A stretch of DNA of 64,000 nucleotides from Hondaea fermentalgiana (lineage: Eukaryota; Sar; Bigyra; Thraustochytrida; Thraustochytriidae). The stretch lies in assembly GCA_014084085.1 (NCBI GenBank), contig NPFB01000017.1:124612-188611 (forward strand), read 5' to 3'. Shown piece by piece: positions 27,659 to 38,288 of the stretch. Under the pieces are notes generated by a model that was given only the letters and a program-made list of their open reading frames with translations, searched no databases and was not told the DNA's origin. Position numbers and translations under genes: made by a program. Positions within the stretch are counted from its first letter, which is position 1, and each line of letters opens with the position of its first letter.

Positions 27659-28951
27659 TCATGCCGTGAGCACGCTCATGGGGCCCGCACAATATGGACA
27701 AGACCCGAACATTGTGTCAAAGGTGTGGCGCGTGGACGGGAGCGACTGGAACCAGTCGCGTAGACACACGGGGTGAAAGCCTCGCGAGCACTTTGGGTTG
27801 GGGCAAACGCAGTCTGGGAGCACGGAGTCAACCGCGTGGGCCTGAGCACCATTGGCGCGAGTAGGCAAGGCATCCAGAGGAAGCCTCACGCAGTAACAAA
27901 CGCCGCACTCTTGCTGGTCGCCCAACTCCTTGGCGTCTTTTTGCGGAAAAGCCTCGAGCTCGAGAACGCGGAGGAGATTGGCACGCACGGATTTGGCTCG
28001 ATCCCAAGTGCGCAAGTTGCGGTTGAATCGTTTGCGAAAAGGCCCGAGAGCGCTCTCGGAACCCATGAACTGGCACTCACAAACGGAGCGTGGGGCCTGA
28101 ATCGAAAGACGGATCTGTACCGAGCAGTGCTTTGCGAGGGCAATCCGGCGATACAAAATGCTATAGTCTGGATCCACAGGGTCAAGCACCCATGCGTGGG
28201 CGTCGAGATCGTCGAGCTCGGCCCACACGCCCTGAAAAGACTCGAGTCGATCCTGGAATTGCAGAACGAGACCGCGTAGCCCGGAGACACGCCTCACAGA
28301 CCCCAGCGGCGCAGTGCCAGGGACGGGGCCGGCGAGATCATCCACATTCAAAGCCTCCGGGACGGCAGCCTTGAGGGATGCAGCGGTTTGGGGATACGTT
28401 GCCGGCAATTGTACGTGCAAGGTGTGTTCGCGGCCAGCAGCGTCGTGTACAAGGACATCAAGAGCGCGCATGTCGCTCGATACCTTGGCAATGTGACGCC
28501 ATCCAAGCGCCTCGATCTCTTTCACGACGCGGCTACAAAAACGCAGCGGGGCAGCAATATTGTGCGCTGCCGCTTGGGTTTGACCCTGAGATTCAAGCGT
28601 CTGGTCTCGAAGAGCGTGCTCGAGTACCTCGAGAAGGTCTTTTTCGAGATCGTTGGGGTCCGCAATCATTTCGTCATGCTGTTGGAGACGCAGATCAACA
28701 AGATCGCGGTGTGGTCGCAAGAGCTTGGTGAGTTCTGCGTCCCCGAGGAGCTGACGGGGCCGCGCGGCGCGCATCCTCTTGTGCTGTCTTTTCGCCGCGT
28801 CATCCTTGCTTTCGTTCCTGTCTCCGTTGCCGGTGCCATAGCTTTCGCGTTGGCGATTGGCGGCAGTCACGCACACGAGGAACTCGCGCCCGTCTCGCGC
28901 ACGCAGCGTGCCGCGAAGGCTCCCATCTGCAGCTCCCGCGACGAGCACCAT
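27659..28951 (-). CDS. FANCL: FANCL-like RING E3 ubiquitin ligase
   Basis: The 430-residue protein ends in a PHD/RING-type zinc domain typical of FANCL, the Fanconi anaemia E3 ligase that monoubiquitinates FANCD2/FANCI during interstrand crosslink repair. From about residue 345 it reads QECGVCYC, CVCPNPKCSRGFHPVCLRDWFQSL, STRHTFDTMFGSCPYCAGPM. This gives paired Cys/His zinc ligands and the FANCL-specific pattern of a Phe-rich segment before CPYC. A Pro/Ala-rich loop of about 20 residues separates the first two Cys pairs. Residues about 135-340 should be the URD (double RWD) domain: LHVQLPATYPQTAAS and FQGVWAELDDLDAHAWVLDP match that region. The N-terminal ELF domain is weak or diverged. The ATG at 28951 is the first in frame. 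Nuclear location is inferred. Confidence 0.88.
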   Translation of the reverse strand: MVLVAGAADGSLRGTLRARDGREFLVCVTAANRQRESYGTGNGDRNESKDDAAKRQHKRMRAARPRQLLGDAELTKLLRPHRDLVDLRLQQHDEMIADPNDLEKDLLEVLEHALRDQTLESQGQTQAAAHNIAAPLRFCSRVVKEIEALGWRHIAKVSSDMRALDVLVHDAAGREHTLHVQLPATYPQTAASLKAAVPEALNVDDLAGPVPGTAPLGSVRRVSGLRGLVLQFQDRLESFQGVWAELDDLDAHAWVLDPVDPDYSILYRRIALAKHCSVQIRLSIQAPRSVCECQFMGSESALGPFRKRFNRNLRTWDRAKSVRANLLRVLELEAFPQKDAKELGDQQECGVCYCVRLPLDALPTRANGAQAHAVDSVLPDCVCPNPKCSRGFHPVCLRDWFQSLPSTRHTFDTMFGSCPYCAGPMSVLTA

Positions 28952-29566
28952 GAGCTCAAAGTTTATGTCTGGTCGTTAATTTTTATTTGCTAGAAAAAAG
29001 AGAAAAGAAGAAGGAATGTCATCTGGCGGCGTGGTGTTCAATCATCAAGTCTACCCGGCATGACTTTCGCATCGATCGTATTCCAATCTAATGAACTTGA
29101 AACGTTTTTAGAGGTTCTTTTCTGTGCTGTAAGATGAACTCGTTGTCTTTATCCATCAAGGTATTGGCAAACTTGCCGTGGTCGATACAGCTTGATTATT
29201 AAAATCAAAGTCATATGTTCGCTCCTGGGTCAGCCGCGATTGACGAAACTATAGTAAACAAGAAAAAGGGAATGATTTGTGTTTTTGATTGATGTAGTAG
29301 TACGTCGCGGCACGCACAAAGTGTTCTCTAGCTACAATACGGAGCCCAAGATGACGTTTGCCCATCTTCTTTGAGAAAAGACAGTCCATCTACGTTTCCC
29401 AAGGCTCCTCGGTGCTGTTCGCATGTGGGCGTACGTTTTTCCTTATTAAATGATGCCTGACCGACTTCGAGCGGATATTCTTGTCCTCTTGCAAGAAGAA
29501 GAAGAAGAGGCCGATCGAAGGGGAAAAAGAGATGCAGAATTGGTAAGCGAGCGAGAGCACCGGCCA
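28952..29566. other. intergenic, AT-rich
   Basis: AT-rich compared with its surroundings (about 28970-29450). It contains 3' flank of GTP cyclohydrolase and the FANCL promoter. No gene seen. Confidence 0.5.
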
Positions 29567-30349
29567 CTACCTGCGGTGGACGTGTGCGAAGAACTCCTGG
29601 CGCGTGCGCTGGTCGCTTTGGAAGACGCCGCGAACGGAGCTGGTAACGGTGGAGGCGCCAGTTTTTTGGACGCCGCGACCGACCATGCACATGTGCTCAG
29701 CCTCGATGATGACGGCAACGCCCTGGGGGTCGAGGATCTCCATGATGGCCTCGGCAATCTGTGTGGTGAGACGCTCCTGGACCTGAAGACGCCGGGCGAA
29801 CATTTCGGTAACGCGGGCGAGTTTGGAGAGGCCGAGGATGCGGCGCTTGGGAATGTAGCCAATGTGGCACTTTCCCTTGAAGGGCACGAGATGGTGCTCG
29901 CACATGGAGAAGAGGTCAATGTCCTTGACGATGACCATCTCGTGGTGGTCCTCCTCGAAGATGGCCTCGTTGACGAGGGTCTGCAGGTTCTGTTCGTAGC
30001 CCTGGGTAAAGTACAAGAGGGCCTTTGTCATGCGGAGCGGGGTGCGCTTGAGGCCCTCGCGGTCGGGGTCCTCGCCCATCTCGGTGAGCAGGGTGCGCAC
30101 GGCGGCGACCATGCGGTCCTCGCGCGCCTGCTTCTCCTCCTCGGTCATTTTGACGCGCTCCGGCAGGCACTCGGACAGCTCGAGGAGCCTGTCCTGCGAG
30201 ACGTTCGCCCGCATGACGCTTCCGCTCGAGTTGGACCGCATGCGCTTCGAGGTTGGGCACGACTCCCCGCGCTCGCTCAGGTCCATGTCGCTCGAGTTGT
30301 CGTTGTTCGACCCCGCGCGCTCGCCGCCGTCCTCGTTCTGCCCGGCCAT
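29567..30349 (-). CDS. GCH1: GTP cyclohydrolase I
   Basis: The 260-residue enzyme converts GTP to 7,8-dihydroneopterin triphosphate, the first step to folate and tetrahydrobiopterin. Residues 1-70 are a low-complexity Ser/Asp/Arg extension, as in eukaryotic GCH1. The core starts at [22 protein letters not shown]. The zinc and active-site motif is [20 protein letters not shown] (about 146-165), with the second zinc Cys in [15 protein letters not shown] (about 217-231). [32 protein letters not shown] and the C-terminal TRQEFFAHV are the rest of the family signature. All key residues are present. No other pterin-pathway gene is nearby, as expected in a eukaryote. Confidence 0.97.
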   Translation of the reverse strand: MAGQNEDGGERAGSNNDNSSDMDLSERGESCPTSKRMRSNSSGSVMRANVSQDRLLELSECLPERVKMTEEEKQAREDRMVAAVRTLLTEMGEDPDREGLKRTPLRMTKALLYFTQGYEQNLQTLVNEAIFEEDHHEMVIVKDIDLFSMCEHHLVPFKGKCHIGYIPKRRILGLSKLARVTEMFARRLQVQERLTTQIAEAIMEILDPQGVAVIIEAEHMCMVGRGVQKTGASTVTSSVRGVFQSDQRTRQEFFAHVHRR

Positions 30350-31857
30350 CCTTCCCGCCTCGCTCGCTCGCAGTCAGACTCAGGCAGCTCGCCTCGCCCG
30401 GCCACCACCCGCGCCCTTTCCTCTAGCGCCTGCCGCCTGCGCAACCCTTTTTCCGCCGGTCCCTGGTCTTGCCTCCTTTCTTTCTTTCCTTCTCTCTTTT
30501 CGAGGATGCCGTCCTCGGCGTGCTTTCTTCCGCGCTGGCCTCGCTCGCTCGAGCTCTCGTGCTGGGCTGGGCTGGGCTGGGCTGGGTCAGATCGGGGTCT
30601 GCCCGCTCGCCGCGGCCGGTTCTCCTCCTCGCGCAGGTTGCGGAACTGCCGCGGCGCAGCCTGCCGGGGCCCGTCGCGTGGTCTTTGCGGCGGGGCGAAG
30701 TCGCTTCCGAGGGGCCGGGCATGCGCTCTCTGCTGCTGCTGCTTGCTAAGCGCTGCCTGCCTGGTTGCGGTTGACTGCACGCCGCGGCCGCGCACGCGCT
30801 GCAGTGAAGTGAAGCGAAGTGAAGCGGCGGAGCAGGGCGCGGCGCGGCGGGCGAGGCGCGGCGGCGTTGACTTCAGACCGCGGCGAGAGAGGACCGGGAG
30901 TCCGGCCGGAGTCCGCGGGGAGGAAAGCAGGAGCGGCGGCGCGGCAGCGCTCGGCATCGCATGCGGAGGCAGGCAGAACTTCACGCGAGATGAGAGGAGG
31001 GAAGAAGAGGAGGACGACTTCCCGCCGCCCCAAAGAGGCGCCGAGGGAGCGAGCGAGGGCGTGAGATGATTGCGCGCGCGCGGGAGCTCGGCAAGGCCGT
31101 AGGAGGGGGGGAGGGGAAGAGGGAGGGAGGAGCGCCTGCTTCAACCAGTCGGCCTGCTGCTGCGCGCGTGCGTGCGTTTACGGGGCGGGAGAGCAGAGGA
31201 GAGCAGAGCAGAGGAGAGGAGAGGAAAGAAAAGAAAGAAAGGGGGTGTGCGCTCAAGGGGGTTGCGGGAACGGGAACGGTGGGACGATTTTGTGACTACC
31301 GCAGACAAGACATAGCCGCAGAGCAGGCGAGACGTTTTTCCAGAGTATCGGCAGCGTTGCGAGGAGGGCAAGGACGCGCGAGAAATGAGCTGTCGGGGCG
31401 CGGCAAAAATCTCATTTCAAGGTCGTGATGCTGGTTCTTGAGCGCGAAAAGTGATGAGGAAATGACAGCGGTAAAGCATGGCTGCGTTGCCCACTTGATG
31501 CGAAGATGGGTCACACGTTTACTCAAGACCGGACTCGCGAGATAAGTGGCCCCGTTGATCAACAACGATGCATTTATCGTCGGTGCGGCTCGGTTGATCT
31601 TGCGCTCCCTGACTTTCGGAACACGGCAAACAGTATCTTTGAACACGGACTAGAGAGACCGTGCTGGTCGTTTTGCAATGGGAAGCGCTTTCTTGTCTTC
31701 TTTGTGCCCTTATGTCTCTCTCCCTACCTTGGCATAGCGAGTGAGGCGCGCGACTGTGATTCTGTTCTCGCCTCACCTTTGTCACGGCGTCAAGATGAAT
31801 CTTGGTCCAGACATTGCATTTGTGCCAGAGAATTTGGTTTGCATTGCAAAAACGAAG

Positions 31858-32205
31858 GCATCCAGATCATCTTTTGTGGCTTCGCGTCAAAGAGCTAGGA
31901 CTAAATCATCTTAGCGGCATTGAGCATTCTGAAACGCTTTACGTTTTGTGCGCTGTATGTTGATCGAGGTATTTCACGTAGGAAGTAGGGCGAGGTTCGC
32001 TTCAGTATCCTGGAGCACTTGCCTTTTTGTGGCAGAGCGTGCCGAAATTTGCAAGCAGCAGGGCTACCTTGAGCTTTGGGAACGCTTTCAATTTTGTGGC
32101 ACTGCCTGTACATTGCCGAGGTAATTCTTCATGTGGCAAAGGCAAGCAAGGCGACCTTGTCAGCATCTTGAGAAGCTTGACTTTTTTTGTGGCGCTGTAA
32201 GTCAC
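31858..32205. repeat. degenerate tandem repeat, 70-90 base unit with TTTTGTGGC core
   Basis: Five imperfect units follow one another, with the core (T)TTTTGTGGC at about 31872, 31944, 32025, 32093 and 32184. The unit before each core reads like CATCxTGAGAACGCTT and the sequence after it like GCTGTA...GAGGTAATTC. On the reverse strand the same repeats give short peptides with Ser-Ala-Thr-Lys motifs (SATKKVKLLKML, SATKLKAFPKLK), split over two frames. It could be the remnant of a repeat-containing gene or a non-coding satellite. Confidence 0.6.
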
Positions 32206-32344
32206 GTGGCACGGAACGCTCCTGGACGAGACAATTCCGCCATTCGAGTGCATTTTTGGCGACGAGCGCTGCGGCTTGGATCTGAATGCCCTCCGGGCAA
32301 CGGTCGTGAAAAGCAACACTGCGACGACTCAAACACTATTTCTT

Positions 32345-32515
32345 CAATTTTGTGGCACGATCAGCTGCAACTGCAGCTGCAGGCGTTCACTGCACCGTCT
32401 GAAATCTTTCATGCGCTCTAGCATCCGGAGAGAAGCGTAGTACGGCAGGGGTTCTGACAAATGTAAATTCCGCCCATTTGCTGCGTATTTGTATCACCTG
32501 TGCCTGCAACGTGGA
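32345..32515. repeat. diverged direct repeat, copy 1
   Basis: This segment matches 32685-32840 at an offset of about 320 bases. Shared blocks in order are TTGTGGCA, GTTCA(A/C)TGCA-CGTCT, TACGGCAGG, ATGTAAA(T/C)TCCG, CATTTG, TATTT and ACCTGTGCCTG. It also starts with the TTTTGTGGC core of the upstream repeat family. Confidence 0.65.
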
Positions 32516-32684
32516 AAACGAACTGTCCCTGCGTAAGCGCCAAACCGTTGCGAAGCCAAAATCAGCATCAAGCACACCTATTATCCCGAACATAGGTCCT
32601 CCCAGACTTGCATAAACGTTGAATGCTCGTGAGTCCTGGCTGCAGCGATCGTGATTAGAGGGACTGTAAGATGTTATTCCTCTG

Positions 32685-32840
32685 ATCTTGTGGCAAAGGT
32701 AGACGTTCAACGCATCGTCTCGATTTATTATAGGCTTTTATATTCAAATTGCGTCCGAAATACGGCAGGAACGACAGATGTAAACTCCGTTCATTTGCAA
32801 TATTTCTGTATCTAACCTGTGCCTGGCAAATAAAGAACGC
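32685..32840. repeat. diverged direct repeat, copy 2
   Basis: Second copy of the element at 32345-32515. Together with the upstream array it suggests an older, larger repeat that has decayed. Confidence 0.65.
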
Positions 32841-33330
32841 AACCTCTTGAGAATAGATTTGTCTAATCGCTTCAAAGGGCGTCAGAATTGCAGACTTGCA
32901 TGAATGATTACAAGACTGAAGGGCTTCTTGAACTGTCGCAAACGCGCGTTGCAGAAGCAGCGAGAACCGGTATCAATTTTGCTCTCTTTCCCCAACCCAA
33001 GCTCACGGCAGTGAACCAGCGTGCGAGTGTCGTTCGATCGCCGTTGCGCCCTTGCTGCTGCTTGAGATGTGCGAGTCGCAATTCATCACCTGCGGCAAGT
33101 AGACGGTGGACGCTCGAATCCTCGTGTGAAGTGCAGCTGCACGTGCGTCTTTGATTTGAGACCTTTACGTTGCTCGCGCAACAAAGCAGGCACGCGCAAC
33201 GTTCTGTGCTCGCTCGCTCGCCGGCCAGGCGAGCTGAGCGATAGGTGGCACATGCGCACGTGGTGCGGTCATTGGAGAGAGAGAGAGAGAGACATTGAGT
33301 CACAGTCATTGCGCAGACAAGTCAGCTGCC

Positions 33331-33485
33331 AGCGAGGGAAGTGCAATGCTCAAGAGGCACGCGCAGCGACCGACCAACCGGCCGGGAGCTGTGGCTGGCT
33401 CGCTGGGTGGTCGAGCGAGGGAAGTGTAGTGCTCAAAATGCACACGCTGCGACCAAGCAACTGCCCAGCTGGCTCGCGGCCTTGC
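33331..33485. repeat. two-copy tandem repeat, 83-base unit
   Basis: AGCGAGGGAAGTG begins at 33331 and again at 33414. Each copy continues with ATGCTCAA or GTGCTCAA, then GGCACGC/TGCACACGC, GCGACC, CCAACC/AGCAAC and GGCTCG, so the whole unit is duplicated. Confidence 0.75.
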
Positions 33486-33838
33486 GCGAAACGCAACTAG
33501 TACCATCACCAAGAATGTATGGGCCTTCTTATTACGTAGAAGCGAGAAGGGTAGCGCTCGTGTGTCCAAGTTGCGCGTGCGCACGCATGCTGCACGCGCG
33601 GTGCAAGCAAATGGGTAGCTCTGTCTGTCACGGCTGACTGCTTATACATCAACTGGTAAATAACCAAACCGAGTTTACGTCACTCTTTTAGCTGGAGGCC
33701 TCGAGAGTGTCCCGAGGCCTCACTAAAAAAAAACTTTTAAGCGCAGCATCCCTCTTTCAGCCGGAAACCTGTGCAATGGCAAAACGCTAACTCCCGTCAG
33801 TCCGGTGCACGTTTCGATACCAACGATCGAGCAGCATC

Positions 33839-34423
33839 ATGCAGCGTGTACTGTTGCAGCTTTTCGTCGCCGCCGCCGTTATGGCGAGCGCCTGTGCTTC
33901 TCCTCAAGCATCGTTGAGATCTCTCCAGACATCGACGACGGCCCCGACGCCGGCACCGACTGAGCTTGAAGTCTTCAGTGAATTCCAAAGTACTTGGGAA
34001 AAAGCCAGGCTGGCCGTGATTATTGTTTCGAGCATCATTGGCGCCTTACTTCTTTGCTGCTGCGTTGCTTGCTGCGTCTCGTCAGGGTTTTTGGCCCGGG
34101 GAGCGTCAAAGGGAGAGCTTCCTGGTCAAGATCTTATCGCGGGTACACCCAATCCAGCTGTTCAACCGGTTGTTGTCCAAGAAGGCGCAGAGGAAGGTGC
34201 AGCAGAAGGCGCAGAGGCAAGTGCTACTCCTACCGCTACTCCAGCTGGCAATAACTCGTTCCTGATGATGCTTTTGGGTGCTTTCGCGTTGGGCAGCTCC
34301 AGGGCCTCTCCTCATCAACATCGAACTCACGAGTCCCATTTTGGGCGGAACAGAATGTTCGGTCGGCGTGACCGCACGATTAACCGTATCCGTGCGAACC
34401 GGGATAGACGGCATTTCCACTAA
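33839..34423 (+). CDS. small secreted or single-pass membrane protein of unknown function
   Basis: The 194-residue product has a signal peptide (MQRVLLQLFVAAAVMASACA), a short Thr/Pro-rich extracellular part, and a transmembrane segment (LAVIIVSSIIGALLLCCCVACC) whose inner end is Cys-rich and may be acylated. A cytoplasmic part rich in Glu, Ala and Pro follows, then a second hydrophobic stretch (FLMMLLGAFALG) and a basic His/Arg-rich tail. I recognise no family. The last 60 codons lie in the first copy of a DNA tandem repeat of about 180 bases that continues past the stop codon, so the 3' end may have been altered by repeat expansion. A downstream copy has lost the equivalent stop (CACTAA against CACAAA). 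The TM layout supports a real gene; expression is not shown. Confidence 0.6.
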   Translation: MQRVLLQLFVAAAVMASACASPQASLRSLQTSTTAPTPAPTELEVFSEFQSTWEKARLAVIIVSSIIGALLLCCCVACCVSSGFLARGASKGELPGQDLIAGTPNPAVQPVVVQEGAEEGAAEGAEASATPTATPAGNNSFLMMLLGAFALGSSRASPHQHRTHESHFGRNRMFGRRDRTINRIRANRDRRHFH

Positions 34424-34626
34424 TACTGCCGCCAATTCAAGCCTGATGATGCTGCTAGTGCTTTCGCTTTGGGCGTCTCCGCATCAACATCGTACTCCCG
34501 TTTCCTATTTGGGGCGGAAAAGGCTGTTCGATCGGAGTCGCCACACGATTAAGCGTGTACCCGTGTGCATGCAAACCAGGAGAGACGGCATTTCCACAAA
34601 TACTGCCGCTAATTCGAGCCTAGGCA
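34225..34626. repeat. tandem repeat of about 180 bases, two copies and a fragment
   Basis: Copy 1 covers about 34225-34425 and copy 2 about 34426-34602; a third begins at about 34603 and stops near 34626. Anchors are CCTGATGATGCT (34261 and 34442), CATCAACATCG, TTTGGGCGGAA/TTTGGGGCGGAA, CACGATTAA, GACGGCATTTCCAC and ACTGCCGCxAATTC. Copy 1 is the 3' coding part of the small membrane protein. Confidence 0.85.
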
Positions 34627-37594
34627 TCAGGTCCAAAGGCAATATATTCGTTTTACGTGTAAAGAAAAGAAGTTGCAAGCCAAATTCATGATCTAAGTCT
34701 AACGGCGTTCGCAGCATGAACTGGCATGGCCAAGAGATTTGTGAACAGCAAGCTCTCCACCACATCCTTTATATTAAAATTGAACAAATCGTCAAGGTGG
34801 TGAGGACATCTGACTTCATCTCTGGACTCGTTCGTCTCGACAGACCCGGATCTGCTCTAGCGATTTTAGCGTATATACATTGTCATCATCTTGCGGCCCT
34901 CTTTTCACTAGTTGTCACCGTCGTTGGGTTGTCACTGTGCATTGAGGCCATAACGATCAAATGCCGCTATGTACAATGTAAGCACACTGTTCTTCTTTTC
35001 CGCCCGTTCGCCCCTTGCTGATTTCTTGTGCAGTGTACTCAATAAACTGAGATAAGCACTGGAACCAGCGGATTCCGTTGCAGGGCTTTGCCCTCTGCAC
35101 GCATCGCATCAGCTTACGTTAATGTGCAAGTCTCGGAAAGGCATGACCAGCACACTTGACGGAGACTCGAGACCGCGACCGGCCTTCGTTTCGGGATTTA
35201 GAATCGTAGCTTCGAAACGGTTAAACTTGCCTGAACAATAGGGACGTTTTTATCGAGAAGTCATCGACGACTTGTTGCAAAAAGCTCAATCCTCGGCTAC
35301 GACAGCTCGATTCTCCGTAAAAAGCTCGCGCACCAGAACATGTCGCGTGATGGCTTCATTTGTGTTTCCTGTCTGTGCTAACGAGGACATGAACGATCGC
35401 TACAAGCAAGAATCGTGAATTCGTGGCCCAATGTAACAGCCGCGGCAGCGGGTCGCATGAGCCTATAGACTCTACTCGAAGCGTTTCAAGAAAAGCAAGA
35501 GTTTGTGCGTGCCGATGTGGGCTTCATGAGGCAAGTATACAGACCAGCAATCACGTCGGTCAGCTAAAGAAAAGCATGGAAAAATGCCAGCAGGGTTTCG
35601 CTGCTTCGATCGTGCCAACGTTAGTTATTTGGACGGAGACCCCAAGGACGTCGAGTACGCCGAGAGCAACTGAGAATCTCTCGAGGACGCCGAGGACCCG
35701 CGAATGTTAGCAACCGTGCGAAGGAATGAGCAAGGTAGGGTCGGCATGGCAAGGTGCGGGCTGACGAGGCAGTGCAAGGCAAATGAGCTGCATCTCGCAG
35801 CGGCCAGATGTGAAGGGCTAACCGGCCCTTTCGTTGTCAGCACTAGCGTGCTTTGTCGACAACTATAGAATGACTCGTTGGCGCCGCAACTGCTGCTGCT
35901 AATGTTGCTCGTTACTCGTGGTTCAAGAGATAGAGGAGAGAGAGAGAGGCGGCCGGGACCCCTGGCCGATTGGACAGGAGCGTCGTACTTCGAGGCGTGG
36001 TCGTCATCCGCTGGGGACGAAATCTCAAGATGCCGCTCTTCAAAGCTCGCTCGGCCGCACGAGGGAATATCCGCACAAGGAACGTGGCTATCGTTCCGTA
36101 GGGAAAGATTCGCTCCGGAGCGAATCCGATGCGGCTGTTCGCGGCCGCGTCTCCCATGCACCTTCAGTCGGCACGTTGGCCGCGCCACGCGCCCGATTTT
36201 CTGCAGGATCTCTCACTCTCTGTCTGTCAGTGCGTGCGAGCGAGGGTTTGTGCGTGCGTGCGCGCGTGCGTGCGTGCGTGCAAGGCTTTGCGATGCAGGA
36301 CAAGCTCGAATCCTCGAGGGCCGAGGCTCGTCAATCTGGCTGACGCGGGCCGGCCGACGCTGTCTTGGCGCTCTGGATCAGGCCGCAGGAGCGCTGCCAC
36401 TGGCGCCGGACCACGTGAGTATAGACGATGCCTTTTCTGAGCAGAACGGGCCAAGGTGCGCGGCCCAAGCTCGTCTTGGCCCAACCAAGCCTTCCTTCTG
36501 CAAACGAGCACGCGAGCGAGATTGGTCTTGATTCCTCCTTCTCCCGCTGCTGCTGCTGCGCTCGTCCTCCACCACATCGCCCTCCACCTCGATTTCTTGT
36601 ACTCGACGGACGCGACCGACAGCTACGAGCCTGGCGACATGGAGGAGGAGACTACATCGAAGATCTCGTGAAGAAACCAACCCGGCCAGGTCGACCTCCG
36701 AGCTCGCGCCGGGGTCGTCTAGCTTTGTGAAGTTCCTGTGCGAGCGCGGGGCGAGAGAAGACGCCGCGGCGCTCCGGGCTCGGAGGCAGTCCATTGCCAG
36801 CTGAAGCTGCAGCTGCAGCTGCCAGCTGATGATTTCGGAGGGCGTTCTCGAGCACCGCCGCGGCGAGCTGCACCGCGACGACACACCGCGAGGCTTCGGA
36901 GGAGCGAGGCTTCGAAGGCTCGAGACCTCGATGTACTAAGCACCAAAGCTCGGGCTGGCGGCTCGAAGACTCTTGCAGGGTGAACGCGCGGGAATCGCAG
37001 TCGCTTCGCGGCGCCTCGCCACCCGCGGGGTCGGCTCGCCGGACCCACGTGCCACTCGTTGTCAGCGGTTGCGGCACGGCGATCGATCGATCGCTCGCTC
37101 GCTCGCTCGCGCCTCGCCTGCTCGCTCGCTCGCGCGGCGCGTTGATGACAGCGAAGATCACAGAGAGCAAAGTAACTCGAGGCCTGAAAGACCGGGAAAC
37201 AGACACTGCGGCCTCACTGTCAGAAAGAAACGAAAAAGAAACGAAAGAAAAAGAAAAAAGAAAGGATAAAAGAAAGAATAAAAAAAAGAAAGGAAAAAGA
37301 AATGAAAGGAAAAAAGGGAGAAGGGGAGAAAAGAAAGATGGGGCCCGGACGGAGCATGGAAGCGCCGGCGTGTTGTCCCGCTCGGGATGCCCAGGCAGCG
37401 CCGCAACGGCCGGGCAGCGAGCGGAGGCCAGCTGCGGCGGCAGCAGCTGCAGGCAGCTGCGCAGCGCCTTCAAGTTTGCGGCCCGGAAAGGAAAGGGCGG
37501 CTTCGGTGGACGGGTTTGTTGGGACAAGCCGAGGGTTTTCGTACGGAGCGAGAGGCCAGAAAATCGCGCTTCGAAGAACCGCTCCGGGATGCAT

Positions 37595-37648
37595 CTATCC
37601 ATCCATCCACTCCATCCATCCATCCACCCACCCATCCATTCCTGCATG
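37595..37648. repeat. ATCC tetranucleotide repeat
   Basis: About twelve imperfect ATCC/ACCC units. Confidence 0.9.
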
Positions 37649-38242
37649 GACGCATGCATGCAGTCACTCCTTGGCGCCCCAGAAGGAGTACAAGAAGCCG
37701 AGGCAGAACGCGCGCCCTGTGCCGCCGCCGCACGCAACTGCAACGCTCGCTCGTAGCAGAGCCTCTTTCGCACAGAAGCGAGACCGCACTCCTTGCCTGC
37801 CTGCTTGCTGTCCCGCGCTCGCTTGCTGTCCTGTCTCACTCGCTCGCTCCCTCGCTTGCGCGGACGCGGCTGTGGCGTGCGGACCGGACCGGACTCGACT
37901 CGACTCGACTCCACTCGGCTCGGAGGGCGGGCGTCGTGACGGGCGTCCGCAATGGCGGTGGCGAGCGGGCAGTTGTATGGTCGCCACTGGTGTTGTAGTG
38001 GTTGTTCGGTCAGTCGATCGATCGATTGATCGATCGCATGGTCGTTTGCCCGGTCGTTTGGTCGGCAGGTCGGTCGGTGGCGGTCGGTCCGTCGATCGGT
38101 TGGTGGCGGCAGCGGCAGCGGCTGGTAGATCCGCGGAGAGAACAATGGATCGCTGCAGCGTTGGATTGATCAATCAGCCAAACAGGCAGGCAGGCAGGCA
38201 CTTGCCTGCAGCTGCGGCTGCAGCTGCACGTTGCCGTAATAA

Positions 38243-38288
38243 GGAGTTGGTCGGTCGGTTAGTCGGTCGGTTAGTCGGTCGGTCGGTC
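38243..38288. repeat. GGTC tetranucleotide repeat
   Basis: GGTCGGTCGGTTAGTC units, about eleven. Related GGTC runs occur at about 38051-38100 and 50595-50613. Confidence 0.88.

Larger units (their letters stand above)
30350..33838. other. 3.5-kb intergenic region with degraded repeats
   Basis: The first 900 bases (to about 31250) are very GC-rich promoter sequence for GCH1. The rest changes to a more even base composition and contains three repeat families, listed separately. Short frames on both strands have no domain. Confidence 0.55.

Noticed and set aside
35878..36531. 217-codon plus-strand frame in the gene-poor island
   Set aside because: No homologous motif, an Arg/Cys/Ala mixture, and it contains a GTGCGTGC run.
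36652..38145. 497-codon frame on the minus strand
   Set aside because: Arg/Ser/Pro-rich, crosses ATCC and CTTT repeats and has no domain; several equally long frames overlap it.
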